A stretch of DNA of 64,000 nt from positions 310,001-374,000 of the forward strand of contig JAOCPU010000009.1 of the NCBI GenBank assembly GCA_035772785.1, written 5' to 3'. Positions 1-10,668 of the stretch are shown here, piece by piece; position 1 is the first letter of the stretch; every line of letters begins with the position of its first letter. Origin of the DNA: Phlebiopsis flavidoalba. Taxonomy: Eukaryota > Basidiomycota > Agaricomycetes > Polyporales > Phanerochaetaceae. The notes beneath the pieces were generated by a model, which was not told the DNA's origin, ran no database searches, and saw nothing but the letters and a program-made list of their open reading frames with translations. The position numbers and the translations under genes were made by a program.

Positions 1-755
1 TTGGCTGGATTCTCGAAGGGGTCTCCACCGAAGGAGGAGGAGAGATCGCATGTCTAGATCCAAAAGGCCGACTTCGTGCGCGGAGAGGGAGGCTGATGTT
101 AGACTTTGTGCCCTCAACCGGAAATACGACACCAAGCATCAAAGAGAATTGCGGATGTGGCACGGTGGACATGGCGTGGGCTGCGAGACCCCCGGGGGAC
201 GATGGAGGTCCCCGCATCCTGGACCTGGAGAGAGGCGCTTCTGGTTTACAGACACCGCGAGGGTGGCCCTCACACTTGCTTCCCAGGGGCCAGACCGTTT
301 ACGACGTTTACGTGCCCATCTGCACACAGCGGCGATATACTTTTTAGTAAACTCAGTAAATCACTGCCCGACACGACTAGATTCGCCCCGTATCCACCTA
401 CGCCGCCTCCGCCGTCCAAACGTTATCAACCCACACCCGTGGTGTTCACATGCAGTCGCGCGCGGCGACCCATGACTGCCCTGTGGCAGCAACTCTCAGC
501 CCCGCCCCGCGCAACAAGCTATTCATTAGTAGAACAAACAATAATACTCTATAGCACGTCTCTAGCACGTCCGCCAGCAGCGACAACACTCCCCTACGCC
601 GCAGCCGCCTGTTTCTTGCGCTCACGAAGGGCTCCGTCTCGGCGCGTTCTGATGTCGATCCCTCCTCAGCCGCTTCCTCTGCACACCCGCGCGCGAATCA
701 CAGAGGATCATCAACGAGCGGTGCCGGTGAGAGTGGCGCGAATGCAGCATGCAAA
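1..755. other. left edge, no gene recognised
   Basis: Open frames of 60-217 codons overlap on both strands here, but none gives a recognisable domain, and none has a run of conserved residues continuing across introns as the real genes in this window do. The stretch lies beyond the stop of the minus-strand MDJ1 gene, so part of it is probably its 3' flank. Confidence 0.5.
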
Positions 756-2571
756 TTAAAAGCCAGTGAGCTCTTTCAGTCTATCCCAGGTGCGTGATAC
801 CCAGCCACCACGGGGCGTGGTCGGGTACGTAAAAGAAGAGGAACGATTCGTACCAGCTGCTGCTGCTGTATTATCCGCCTCTGCTGCACTCGGACCTGCG
901 CTCGGCGAACGCGAAGCGTCTTCAGCAGGCCCCGCCGTGGGTGCACGTCCTTCGACGTCATCGGCGTACAGTTGAAGAATCTCGCGTTGCCGCTTAGTGA
1001 GTGACCTGGTCCCAGGAGGGTCAGCCGCGCCTGCACGGGGATACCGCAATAAAGTAGCTCACCTCGGGATCTGGACAGTGAATGTCACGAACATGTCGCC
1101 CTTATTGCCTCCGAAGACCGGTTGTATACCTCTGCCCTTGAGAACCATCTCCTCCCCTTGCTGCGTGCCCCCGGGGACACGTACATCCACCTCACCATCA
1201 AGGGTGGGTACCCGTACGCGACCACCTAGCACCGCGGCATGCAACGGGATTCGGGCTTCATGGTAGATGTTGGTGCCCTGTCGACGGAACATCTTGGAGC
1301 TCGCAAACGCTCACACGAACGAGCAGGTCGCCCGTCTGCCCTTTACCGGCAAGAGGTGCGTCACCGGAATTTGGCACTCTGATCGTCAACACCATGCCAT
1401 CCTCCACGCCTGTAGCCGTGAATGAATTATAGGCCGCGGTAACGAAGCAATGCACTCACCGGCCGGTATGTCCACCTTGACCGATTTCTTCGTTCTGACT
1501 TGTCCGACGCCAGCGCAGTCCCCACACTGGCTCCCGCGAGGTATTGTGCTACCGGTTCCCTGGCACGACGGGCAAGTGCTCGCCATTTGGAATCCGCTGT
1601 CAAGCACAAACGTCCGTGCGCCCGTGCCGCGCCGCAAGAGGTACATGTGGACCGCTTTGCACCTTTCTTCAGACCGGTCCCCGTGCATGTAGAGCAGTTG
1701 ACGATGGGGGTGACATTGATTTGTCCGCGAAGTACCCTTGCAGGCTTCCATGAATGATGATACCGATTGAGGCTTCTAGATCACTTCCCGCATGTTCTGT
1801 CGCGCAGAGGGACCACCGCCACCAAAGGCACCAAAGAGCGTCTCAAACAGATCCGCCTGGCTACCACCCCCACGGGGACCCCGGCCGCCAAACAGGGACG
1901 ACAAGTCTTGGAAGTCGTGGAAGCCGCCAGCACCACCCCCGAACCCACGGGAGAACGCATTTGGATCGAAACCAGGTTGTTGTGAAGCTGATCCGAATTG
2001 GTCGTATGCAGCCCTCTTCTTGTCATCTTTCAACGTCTGCACGACACGAGTTAGTGGCGTTTAATGACTTGGTAGTAGACATGCCGCACGTCATAAGCCT
2101 CTTGGATCTCGACAAACTTTTTCCTTAGCACTCTTGTCCGGATTAGTATCGGGATGGTGTTTGCGAGCAAGCTAACATGTAGTATGTGGATCAGTCACCC
2201 TGTTTGTCCGAGATTACAGCAAACGGACGTACTGCAAAGTACGCTTTTTTGATGTCTGCCGCAGAGGCGTCTTTGGCTACTCCGAGGACCTCATACGGGT
2301 TCTTGGGCGCGGGAGTGAGACGCAGACGCATGAAATTGTCTCTAGAGACACGGTAAGCGAGTGAATATGAACATATTGAGCTCTACGTACGTGTTTCCCG
2401 GAGGCGAGCGGAGGCGATATGCGGCACGCGGACTTGGTCCGCAAGCCTGGTCCTACACGCAGGACATGTTGAGATACTCCTGGAGGAGCCCGGGGGCGCG
2501 TTGAGAGCAGGAGTAGAAAGAGATGAAAGAGCGAATGCGTTGGGACGCAAGGACGCAAGGCGGGATGGCAT
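756..2571 (-). CDS. MDJ1: mitochondrial type I J-protein (DnaJ/Mdj1 co-chaperone)
   Basis: Co-chaperone of matrix Hsp70, stimulating its ATPase during import and folding. Reading the minus strand from the ATG at 2571, a presequence (MPSRLASLRPNAFALSSL, then RQFHASAS after an intron) leads into a J-domain (NPYEVLGV at about 2300). Its HPD motif is encoded at 2148-2156 within RKHHPDTNPDKSAKE. A Gly/Phe-rich segment follows (about 1790-1980). All four CxxCxGxG zinc repeats are visible across frames at about 1500-1720 (CSTCTGTG, CTSCG, CPSCQGTG, CGDCAGVG). The C-terminal peptide-binding domain is at 1060-1450 (LAGKGQTGDLLVRV, HEARIPLHAAVLGG). The last exon ends at 756 with a long disordered tail. 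At least three single-base indels break the frame, for example an extra A in the A-run near 2118. The family assignment is secure; exact exon ends are not. Confidence 0.9.
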
Positions 2572-2644
2572 GGGACTGGGATGAGAAACGGGCGAACGCT
2601 GTCTCGAGTCGTACAAGCTGCTTCCTGGTTGGTTGACGCTCTCC

Positions 2645-2711
2645 GAAATTTCTTTCCCACGACCTTGCCGACCGCCGATTTCAGACACGGTGGATCATTC
2701 TAGAAGATTTC
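2645..2711 (-). promoter_or_regulatory. heat-shock-element-like sites upstream of MDJ1
   Basis: Two perfect inverted GAA/TTC units lie 74 and about 127 bp upstream of the MDJ1 start. GAAATTTC is at 2645-2652 and TTCTAGAA at 2698-2705; the latter is followed by a third TTC at 2709-2711 with one extra base of spacing. Hsf1 binds nGAAn/nTTCn arrays, and J-protein genes are classic heat-shock targets. That these sites work is an inference from sequence and position. Confidence 0.45.
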
Positions 2712-3927
2712 CAGTGCCCCCGCCAGTCCATTTTAGGCAGGTCTGTAGGAACGCTCAACCATTGATAGTGAGCAATCGAAGAGGCGGAGGCCGCACAATG
2801 ATATTTCATCTCTATACAAAGCGCAAATCCCCTAGTGTTGAAATACGTTTGAATACACCGTAGTTTAATAAACCACATTCATACGCATAAAAGTGCGCGC
2901 GCCCGATCTTAAGCCTAACGAAGTGTAAAGCTCAGGGCTCCGCTGGGACTCAGTGCCATACAAAAACGAGGGCGTCATACAGTAGGTTGGTTATTGCCAA
3001 GGAATTAACTTATCAAACTTTGAGCTTGAGAGTCTATCAAATGCGAAAGGTAAGTACGGGTTTATGACTTCTGTTCGCACTTCATATATCACTGGTTCCG
3101 GGACCTTCATCTGCAGTAGAACGGGCCCGAGCCTCCCAGAAGCCCTTCCCATAGTGACACAAGTAATCTCCTGACCTCTCCTAATCCCTTCTTTTTCCGC
3201 TCCATACTCGCCTATACACAAGTTCTACCGTGGCCGGTCCTATGCTCTTCGAAAAGCGCATTAGCCCTCGAATGGCCACCCCTCTGATAATCGTTAATGA
3301 ATCGAGCCTCGTTCTCCCCGTCCTGCTAGCGTCCACACCAACGCTAACCCTTGCCGGGGTATGGTATAGAGGTGGGGGGGAACCGATGATCATAGTCCTG
3401 ATTTTTGGTCGATCGTGTCGCAGTGCACTTCGCCCACATAGTCAATGATGTGGTGCGATGGCGGGATCTTCCGCGTGGCAAACAAGCCTCTGTGTTGGCC
3501 CTTTGCAGGGTGTCCATCCACAGATATTTGCTTTATGGGTGACTGAAAGTGGGGATGCTAGGAAGTGAATTTTCTTGCCGGGTTCTGGGGGCACAAATGG
3601 GTCCGAATGCCGTCGGGAACCGAAGAATGATAGCGCTGAGAGCGTATGTACTGAATTTCACCGAGGCCACCGCGGAGGATCGTTGATAGACATGGCCTGT
3701 AAAATATGCAAACAGGAGAAAACCGATGAGCAGGCCGAGTTTTCCAAGTTGATAGCCAAATCACCTGGCTGCTTTTTTACGGTTGTTACAGTTGTAGCCA
3801 TAGCGTGCGAAAAATTGACACGCGGCTATGGCACGGTTGATGGCACTGACTTGAGCCTCACGGGTCCCTGGATTGTGGGACTGTATCTATTTTTTCCCTC
3901 TCCGTCGCCGTTCTCTTCTTCGCGGTT
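2712..3927. other. intergenic region between MDJ1 and CKA1
   Basis: About 1.2 kb separates the two divergent genes. Short open frames occur (for example 3558-3764 minus and 3575-3955 plus), but none shows a recognisable domain or continues through introns. I see no repeat and no RNA gene. Confidence 0.4.
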
Positions 3928-5449
3928 ATGGGAAGGACGCAGACAAAGTCTGTAGCTCGCGTGTACCCAGATGTCCAACGCCAAACTAGGGCCGTCCTGG
4001 TACGAATACGGTTCGTGTGGGGTCCTCATATTACTACTATCATCTGCGCATCCTGAAACGCTTTTACAGATAATATTCAGGTGCATAAATGGGGTGGCAC
4101 AAGATCATTACGAATCGTTAGAAAGGTCGGAAGGGGAAAGTACTCTGAGGTGTGTGATGCCGTGTGCTCCTCCTTTCGGTCGCCTTGAACATGAGGTCCT
4201 CGCGCGTTGCTTAGGTTTTTGAGGGTGTCAACATCGTCAACGACGAGCGATGCATTATCAAGGTTCTAAAACCTGTGAAGAAGAAGAAAATAAAGCGTGA
4301 GATTAAGATCCTTCAAAACCTTGCCGGCGGTCCCCAACGTAATCGCGTTGCTGGATGTCGTTCGCGATCCCTCCTCGAAGATACCCGCCTTGATCACTGA
4401 ATACATCCACAACGTTGACTTCAAGGTCCTTTACCCTCGATTTAATGACTTCGACATCCGCTTCTACATGTTTGAGCTTCTCAAGGTATGTTGCCGTCAT
4501 CGCGTGGAGGGGTTCAGATGAAGTCATACCTTATGCATTAGGCCCCTGGATTTCTGCCATTCGAAGGGAATCATGCATCGTGACGTGAAGCCCCCACAAC
4601 GTTATGATCGACCACGAACGCAGAACAGTTGAGTATTCGCCGTCCTTGCGTAGTCGTGTGCTTACGCTACAGCCAGCTTCGCCTCATTGACTGGGGTTTG
4701 GCCGAATTTATCACCCAAAGACGGAGTACAACGTGCGCGTCGCCTCTCGCTACTTCAAGGGCCCGGAGCTGCTCGTCGACTTCCAGGAGTACGACTACAG
4801 CCTAGATATGTGGAGCTACGGATGTATGTTCGCCTCCATGGTAAGCTCTGACGTCTCTTGTGGCTGTGAATTGGTGTTAACACTCGCCTCAGATTTTCCG
4901 CAAGGAACCCTTCTTCCATGGGCCACGACAACTACGACCAACTCGTAAAGATCGCAAAGGTTCTTGGAACAGACGGCCTGTATCAATACATTGACAAATA
5001 CGACATTGCACTTGACCCCCCCAATACGGACGAACTGCTTTCTAAGTATGTTCTTGATGACTCACCGCCATTGTGCCTGCATCTCACATCTTTTTGCTTT
5101 AAGCTACCCCCGGTAAGCCCTGGACTCGTTTCGTGACCTCCGAGAACTCCAGACTTGTATCAAATGAAGCCATAGACTTTCTAGACAAGCTGCTGCGTAT
5201 GATCACCAGGAGCGTCTGACTGCACGGGAGGCGCAACAGCATCCGTACTTTTGTTATGATTTTTTGTCCTCTTTGAATTTGACTAGGAGCTCACGCGTGG
5301 TGGCGGTGATTGTAGACATGGTCAAGAGGGATGCGTTGCGCAACATCGATATTGGATGGGTCGTTCGGGCGCGCGTAACACTAGTCCAGTATCTGCTACT
5401 TACCTCTCATAAAACTATTCTCTTCTCGTACTGCGCTTACCCGTTCTAA
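3928..5449 (+). CDS. CKA1: casein kinase II catalytic subunit alpha
   Basis: Ser/Thr kinase that phosphorylates acidic motifs; acts in nucleus and cytosol as the CK2 holoenzyme. The ATG at 3928 reads [16 protein letters not shown], then the family N-terminus [12 protein letters not shown] after an extra C. Next are the Gly loop VGRGKYSEV (about 4126-4152), [21 protein letters not shown] with the basic CK2 cluster, IMHRDVK at the catalytic loop (about 4573), the CK2-specific DWG instead of DFG (about 4690), [20 protein letters not shown] (activation and P+1 loop), and finally [14 protein letters not shown] ending at 5251. Introns are clear, for example 4149-4218 (ends TTGCTTAG) and 4840-4892. 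Indels include an extra C near 4542, an extra C near 4590 and a missing T near 4706. The 66 in-frame codons after HPYF look unlike CK2, so the true stop may lie between 5252 and 5449. Confidence 0.93.
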
Positions 5450-6182
5450 TAGCTGTATCATCATTTCTTTTAGATTGTCCGAATGCAATCTGTTTGTATA
5501 CCTCGTTGAACCCTGTCGGGATCACTCGGCAGGTCTCGGGAGCCCGTGGTCGCTTCCGCGTGTACTGGTTCACGACGCGTTCACTTCTCTTCAGAAGCTC
5601 TTTCTAGTACTCCTCGGGCCTATCTAACAGTTGGGGGGGTGTGGGGTTGTGTCTCCATGTGTCAGTGGTTGCATGAGCTCCTTTCGTGCTCTCTGTCATC
5701 GCTATCGCAATGTGCGGTCTCGTCTCCTTCGCTACGCGAGGGACCCACTTCCTCACCGCATGTCTCCACAGCTTCCAAGGAGGGGCGCTGCTCAATGTCC
5801 GTGCTGAATGTGTATACTCCAGGCATTGAAGCGGCGGGATTTGTCGCTTTCAGCATGCGGGGTGTGCTTGATGTGCGGGCACTGGGTGCGCATCGAGCTA
5901 CCATTGAGTTCCATGTCAAAAACGGTACTGAACTTCGGTATGTGGTGGGCCATCCCATCTATAAGACGCCGCTTAGACGGGTCGGTTGCAGGCCCTGGAC
6001 GCCTCCGCCTGCAGTCTTTTCCATCTGGAAGTAACATGGCCATTTGTGTATTCCTTCCTCGGTCGCGCTGACCTGCCAGTGTTCTCGTCGGCGCTCAGGC
6101 TTCCTCTGGTTTCTGGTACGCGCCTTCGACAACAGTCGTTACGACAATGTGAGTCTAGACCGCTATGACGCCTCATAACACG
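5450..6182. other. CKA1 3' flank and chitinase 5' flank
   Basis: An open frame of 162 codons (5546-6034, plus) overlaps minus-strand frames of 60-98 codons. None has a recognised motif, signal peptide or repeat. The stretch lies between two convincing plus-strand genes and probably holds the chitinase promoter. Confidence 0.4.
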
Positions 6183-8696
6183 ATGGTGGTGGACCGCTAC
6201 TCATTGATCGCGCATCCATGTGCATCTACTCAGGTCGTCAGCGCCCGTGAGAACTCTTCCAAGCTTGTCCATCTTTTTCATTGTAGTGACAGCGCCACTA
6301 GATATTGGGGCCAGAATTCGTAGTCGGAGCCGCTCACAGCTCAGACCACGCCAATTTCCAGAAACCGCATTCGCGTTCTACTGCCAGGTTCGTACAAATG
6401 AATTTTCCTACTCCCTGAATTTGCGGTAGACTGACGTTTCGCCACCTCATCGATTTAGGACCGAACAAGCGCCCCATCGTGACGTCCTTACCCGGTGGCC
6501 TTTTTGAATGTATTCTTTGACCGGGAATTGAGCCTTCGATCATTTTGGCCCAACGTGCGCCGGCGCCACCACCACTCGTTTTTTTTGTTTAGCGGAAGCG
6601 TGTGACTGACGAGCGTCTCTCTAGACTTGCAAACCCACCGATAATGCAACTTTCTCCGGGACAAACTTGCCCGAGTGCGCCTCTGTGGTCACGGACATTA
6701 AGGCGCGTGCCAGGCCAGGGCAAGAATAAGGTTACCGATGAGTCTCGGATGTGGGTTCTGTTTCTAAACGGTCGTTTCTGATCGTGATTCTCCTGCAATT
6801 ACAGACAGGGTGCCAGGCAGAGACCTTTTGGCGGGACAACCCTAAATGGAATACATTCCTTGGGGGACAGCAGCTCGATCTCGTTCCGTTCGGAACGCAT
6901 GTTGCTTGCGATGGGTGGGGTGTTCTCCCGAAGCCGACCTCTTTCTCGGAGCACGCTGCTAACGTCACAGCATTCGTAGGAGTTTGTATCTTTGTCCATC
7001 GATGTGTATGGCACGTGGCGACCGGCTCCTGCAGCGTTTTGTTACACCGCATTCGCTGCTCCCGACGCGAGTGGGGCTAGCAAAGCAGTACTCCGTCGTC
7101 TTTCTTGTATGAGGTAAGGTTGAATGTCAACCATGTTATGTAATGATCGCTCAATCTGCTCAAGATACTACATTACGGCAGCCCCCCTCAGTGTGTGTAC
7201 CCCAGACGCGTCTCAATCCGTCGGGCGGTTTCTTGAACGCGTTGCCAGCTTTGATGCTATTTACGTTCAGTTTTTGTAAGTCTACCGATTAAAAACTGAG
7301 CAACGAGACAAAACATCGATCTGACACGGTGCCGTTAGACAACAACCCTTGCGGTCTCCAGACCTTCAACTCGGCATCCGGTTGGGACTTTGGTCTATGT
7401 GTGAATTTTTTCTCGGTCCCCCGGCCCTTGTCAGGCATATTCCGAGTCCGTAAACCGGTTCGCTACGAGTGCGCGCATTGTGCCGCTTTGGCAGGGACAA
7501 CTGGGCGCGGACCATCAGCCCAAATCCGAACGTGAAGTGTACATAGGTGCCGCCCCCGCGTCCACACTTACCGCGGCAGGCACGGGCTACGAGCCAATCA
7601 GCACCCTATCGAGCATCGCTGTCCAGATGCGCAAGTCGTTCCCGCGTCCCTTTGTGGCGTGATGCTCTGGGACGCGGGTCGCAAGCATACGGTGCGTGTG
7701 GTGTGCGAGCAAAGGGGTCCTCTGTGCTCATCGGCGCAGATGTACGGTAAGTCCCAACGGCCGCTATGATCTGGTTGGATTAAGAACGCACTCTCCGCCG
7801 CTGGTGGCACCAGGATTCACCTTCCCCGGCGTGCTCACGCCGCGGCGTACTCCTCCGGTAGGGAGCTAAAACAGCGGCCGTATTTGAACTCGCAGGTCTC
7901 GTACCAAGGGTGAGTCCCAAAAATGGAACACCCACCGGTGCGCCCGTCATCCCCGCTCACAATCTCCGTGTCATTTTCACTCAGATACATCTGGGAGGTA
8001 CGCCACATTTTCCCCCGAGCATCCTCTCTCCGCGCTCGTTTGCACCCTCGGTTACATTGACCGTCGCCCATCCGACATTTAGGCCAAATGGTGGACGAAA
8101 CGCGGGCCCCCGCTAGCAACCCGAACGGAGACTGGAGCGCCAGTGAGTAGCCGTCTCATTTTTCTTTTCACTCCTAGGCGACGTTCAGTTCCCGCGGCAC
8201 GCGTTTTCTAATTACTGACGGCCATTGACAGTCAGCGCGTGCTCAGGCTCGGGTAGCTCTCCCACGAGTTCGTCTAGCAGTAGCACCAAGACCACCAGTA
8301 CCTCGTCTAGCAGTACCAAGACCACTAGCAGCTCGTCTGCGAGCAGCTCGCCGACATCCGGGAGCAGCTGCGGTGGCGTCGCTGCCTGTGGGTGAGCACC
8401 ACGGCGTATACTGGGGTAACGAGGTATCCTACGGGTAGGTTTGCACCACCCCTCCATTTTTTCCAATCGCTGAGCATCGTGCTTCCCAGGGGCCATCTTT
8501 GGACCGCAAAATGGTGGACAGAGGGCGACACACCCGGCGGTGCGTCTCTTTCTCTATTAACTCGCCGCGGCGGGATCTCACGACCGCGCAGGTGCCGCGG
8601 GCTCCTGGACGGACGACGGCGCGTGTGCCTCGGCGAGCGTGCAGAAAGACTCACTCCTCCCGCCCGCGTGTCCGCTCGCGCTTCTTCCGTGTCTAA
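6183..8696 (+). CDS. secreted class III (GH18) chitinase with two CBM5/12 chitin-binding modules
   Basis: Predicted extracellular endochitinase hydrolysing beta-1,4-GlcNAc chains. A possible start at 6183 gives MVVDRYSLIAHPCASTQVVSA, a signal-like segment cleaved near VSA, then an intron and YWGQNS (about 6303), the hallmark start of the GH18 class III barrel. Further barrel strands follow across frames: VAFLNVFF, QARARIRLPMSLG, WNTFLGG, RYYITAAP, SFDAIYVQF, NNPCGLQTFNSASGWDFG, GYEPISTLSSIAVQMRKSF and the end of the barrel near 7800. After it come CBM5/12 module 1 (YLNSQVSYQG|YIWE|AKWWT, about 7860-8140), a Ser/Thr linker (8230-8370), and module 2 (CGGVAA, TTAYTG, HLWTAKWWTEGDTPGG, SWTDDGACAS, ending about 8635). 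The acidic DxxDxDxE motif is expected between 6890 and 7010 but is not readable in any frame. Exact start and stop are uncertain. Confidence 0.87.
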
Positions 8697-9744
8697 ACGC
8701 ACCCCCACCCGGGGGCTTTGTGGCACATCGCGTGGGCGCGCACCGGGGGAGGGGGGAGGCCGCGCCGCATTCATATCTCCACGCACGCACTTTTGTATCC
8801 TTATTGCCTATTCGCGACGGCGCTGCCCGGCCGTCAGCCTGTTCGTTGTAATGCACGCGGGCAAAAAATGTATATTGTATTCGTCTCTCCTCTTGCGGCA
8901 CGCGACCGGCCCACGCCTGGGAACGCGGGCCAGTCGGGATCTCACATGTGTTCCTGTCCTAGATTAACCTGGCAGGGCCTGGGTTGGTGTGCTCTATGCA
9001 TGTCGTCTCAGGCTGTACTATGTGCATGTACGTGGACTGCGAGCATTGGTGGGATCCTTTGTGGTTCGCAGGCCAATGCTGGGTCGGTTTGCAGCATCCT
9101 ACTTTGGCTGACTTTCGGCTGCTGACGTAAGGATGTCAGAAGGAGGAAAGAACACAAAAGATACTAGTCAGGAGCTGAAGACGAAAAAAAGAGTAAAAAA
9201 TAGGCTAGGAAATTGTGAGACAAACATCGAAGGAGTTGTCGTCATGATGCTCCAACCATAGTATTTTTTTGAAAGCTGTCGCTTTAGATAGGACGGGAAC
9301 TGTCGGAAAAGCATATTATCGTCGTCTGCCTATAGCATCACGCCAAGTACACAGTTAAAGTCGGACAGCGAGCTTACTTGAGGCTGACCCACACTATCGC
9401 GTTGCATACTGCCAAAGCTTCGGGGGGCTTGAATACGGTCGGGAACGCCATTCAAACACCGTCCATGTGTAGAAGCCGCAGATTGCAGGATCGGCACACA
9501 TGTCATCCCAAGAGACTTGGCAAGGGGGCTTACAAAACACGGTATTCTTCCGGGATTGCGATTAGGGTAAAACATGCGATAGCGTTTTGAGAGAGCCAAG
9601 AGAATCACAGCTACGAGAGGATAGAGAGGGAAAAAGAGACGAGAAATAATGATACCGCCCGACACTCCAGTAAATGCTATGGTAGTACAACAGTGGGAGT
9701 CCGAAAGCACGAACACGACGACGACAATGCATCAAATAAGACCC
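8697..9744. other. no gene recognised
   Basis: About 1 kb after the chitinase. Open frames such as 9330-9716 (minus) and 8718-9125 (plus) lack recognisable domains. The segment 9130-9260 is A/G-rich and looks like untranslated or intergenic DNA. No repeat was seen. Confidence 0.4.
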
Positions 9745-10668
9745 CTACACCCCCCAGCGGGAGAGAGGCTGTGTTACGAAGCAGGGCTCACGGCTCTTCG
9801 TTCTGACTCCTGGTATTCCGCGTTGCGGGCGGTGAGGAGGTTTGCCGATCGTCATGGAATCCCTCGAGCGGGGCGAGCCCGTGTGTTGTGATGATGACTG
9901 GGAAGAATAGGGCGAGGGAGGGGTAGGGCGAGTGGCTCGGTGTATGCGCGTCGTACGAGCGGTACTCCCGGTAGTCTGACCGGCTGGGGGAGCGCGAGCG
10001 ACGACGCTTGCGCAGGTGAGGGGACAGGTGGTCGCCCTCGGAGGAGCGCGAGGAGGCAGACGTCGTGCGGCGTCGTGGTGGCGAGTGGGGTGAGGATGGC
10101 AGGCGACTGCTGGTAGAGCGACGTCGGTGGCGAGGGCAGAGGGTACCTGGTGCAACCCGTGATGGTGGCCACCATAGGCAGACGGAGAAGGCGTCGTGGA
10201 AGCCTGCAGAGCTCGAGAAAGCGTGCGGCGAAGGTTTCGGTCCGCTGCCATACGCTAGAGAGGACGTCAGGTGTCTGGTGGGTGCAAGCGAAACTGAGGG
10301 TCGACATCACGGTTTGTCTTCGGCCGTCTTTGCGTTCAGGAGAGCAAAGAGCATGTCACGGTCGCCGTCGCCCTTGGCGGTGTAGGCGGCGAGGATCTCG
10401 TGCATGGAGGGGTGCGGCGCGCTGAGCAGAGGCACGAAAAATGAGCGGGATATTCTTAGCGAGAAGGGTCGGGAGAAGACATACCTGGTCGAGGATCGCG
10501 CACGGTGGACGCGACGAGGACATCGGGGTCGAACGTCGAGCGAGCGTGGGTAGGAGCAGGGGGAGTCGGCGTACTGGGAGGGCTGGCGGGGGTCGAGGGC
10601 GCTGGCAGACACATGGTGGCGGAGGACAAGGCTTGGGCAGATACATAGGGCAAGTGGGGTGGGTCCAT
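9745..10668 (-). CDS. conserved disordered fungal protein, probably nuclear; function unknown
   Basis: Reading from the ATG at 10668: MDPPHLPYVSAQALSSATM, a Ser/Pro-rich stretch, then FDPDVLVASTVRDP, a short intron (about 10425-10490), and HPSMHEILAAYTAKGDGDRD followed by MLFALLNAKTAEDK in another frame. After a gap near 10300 it continues as ETFAARFLELC. A tail follows with KRRRSRSPSRSDYREYRSYD (about 9910-10010), resembling a basic nuclear localisation and SR-like segment. The middle block looks like a short helical motif conserved in basidiomycetes, but I cannot name the family. GC content is high and the exon order relies on frame switches, so both boundaries are approximate. The stop may be at 9745 or 9852 depending on the last frame. 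Confidence 0.5.
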
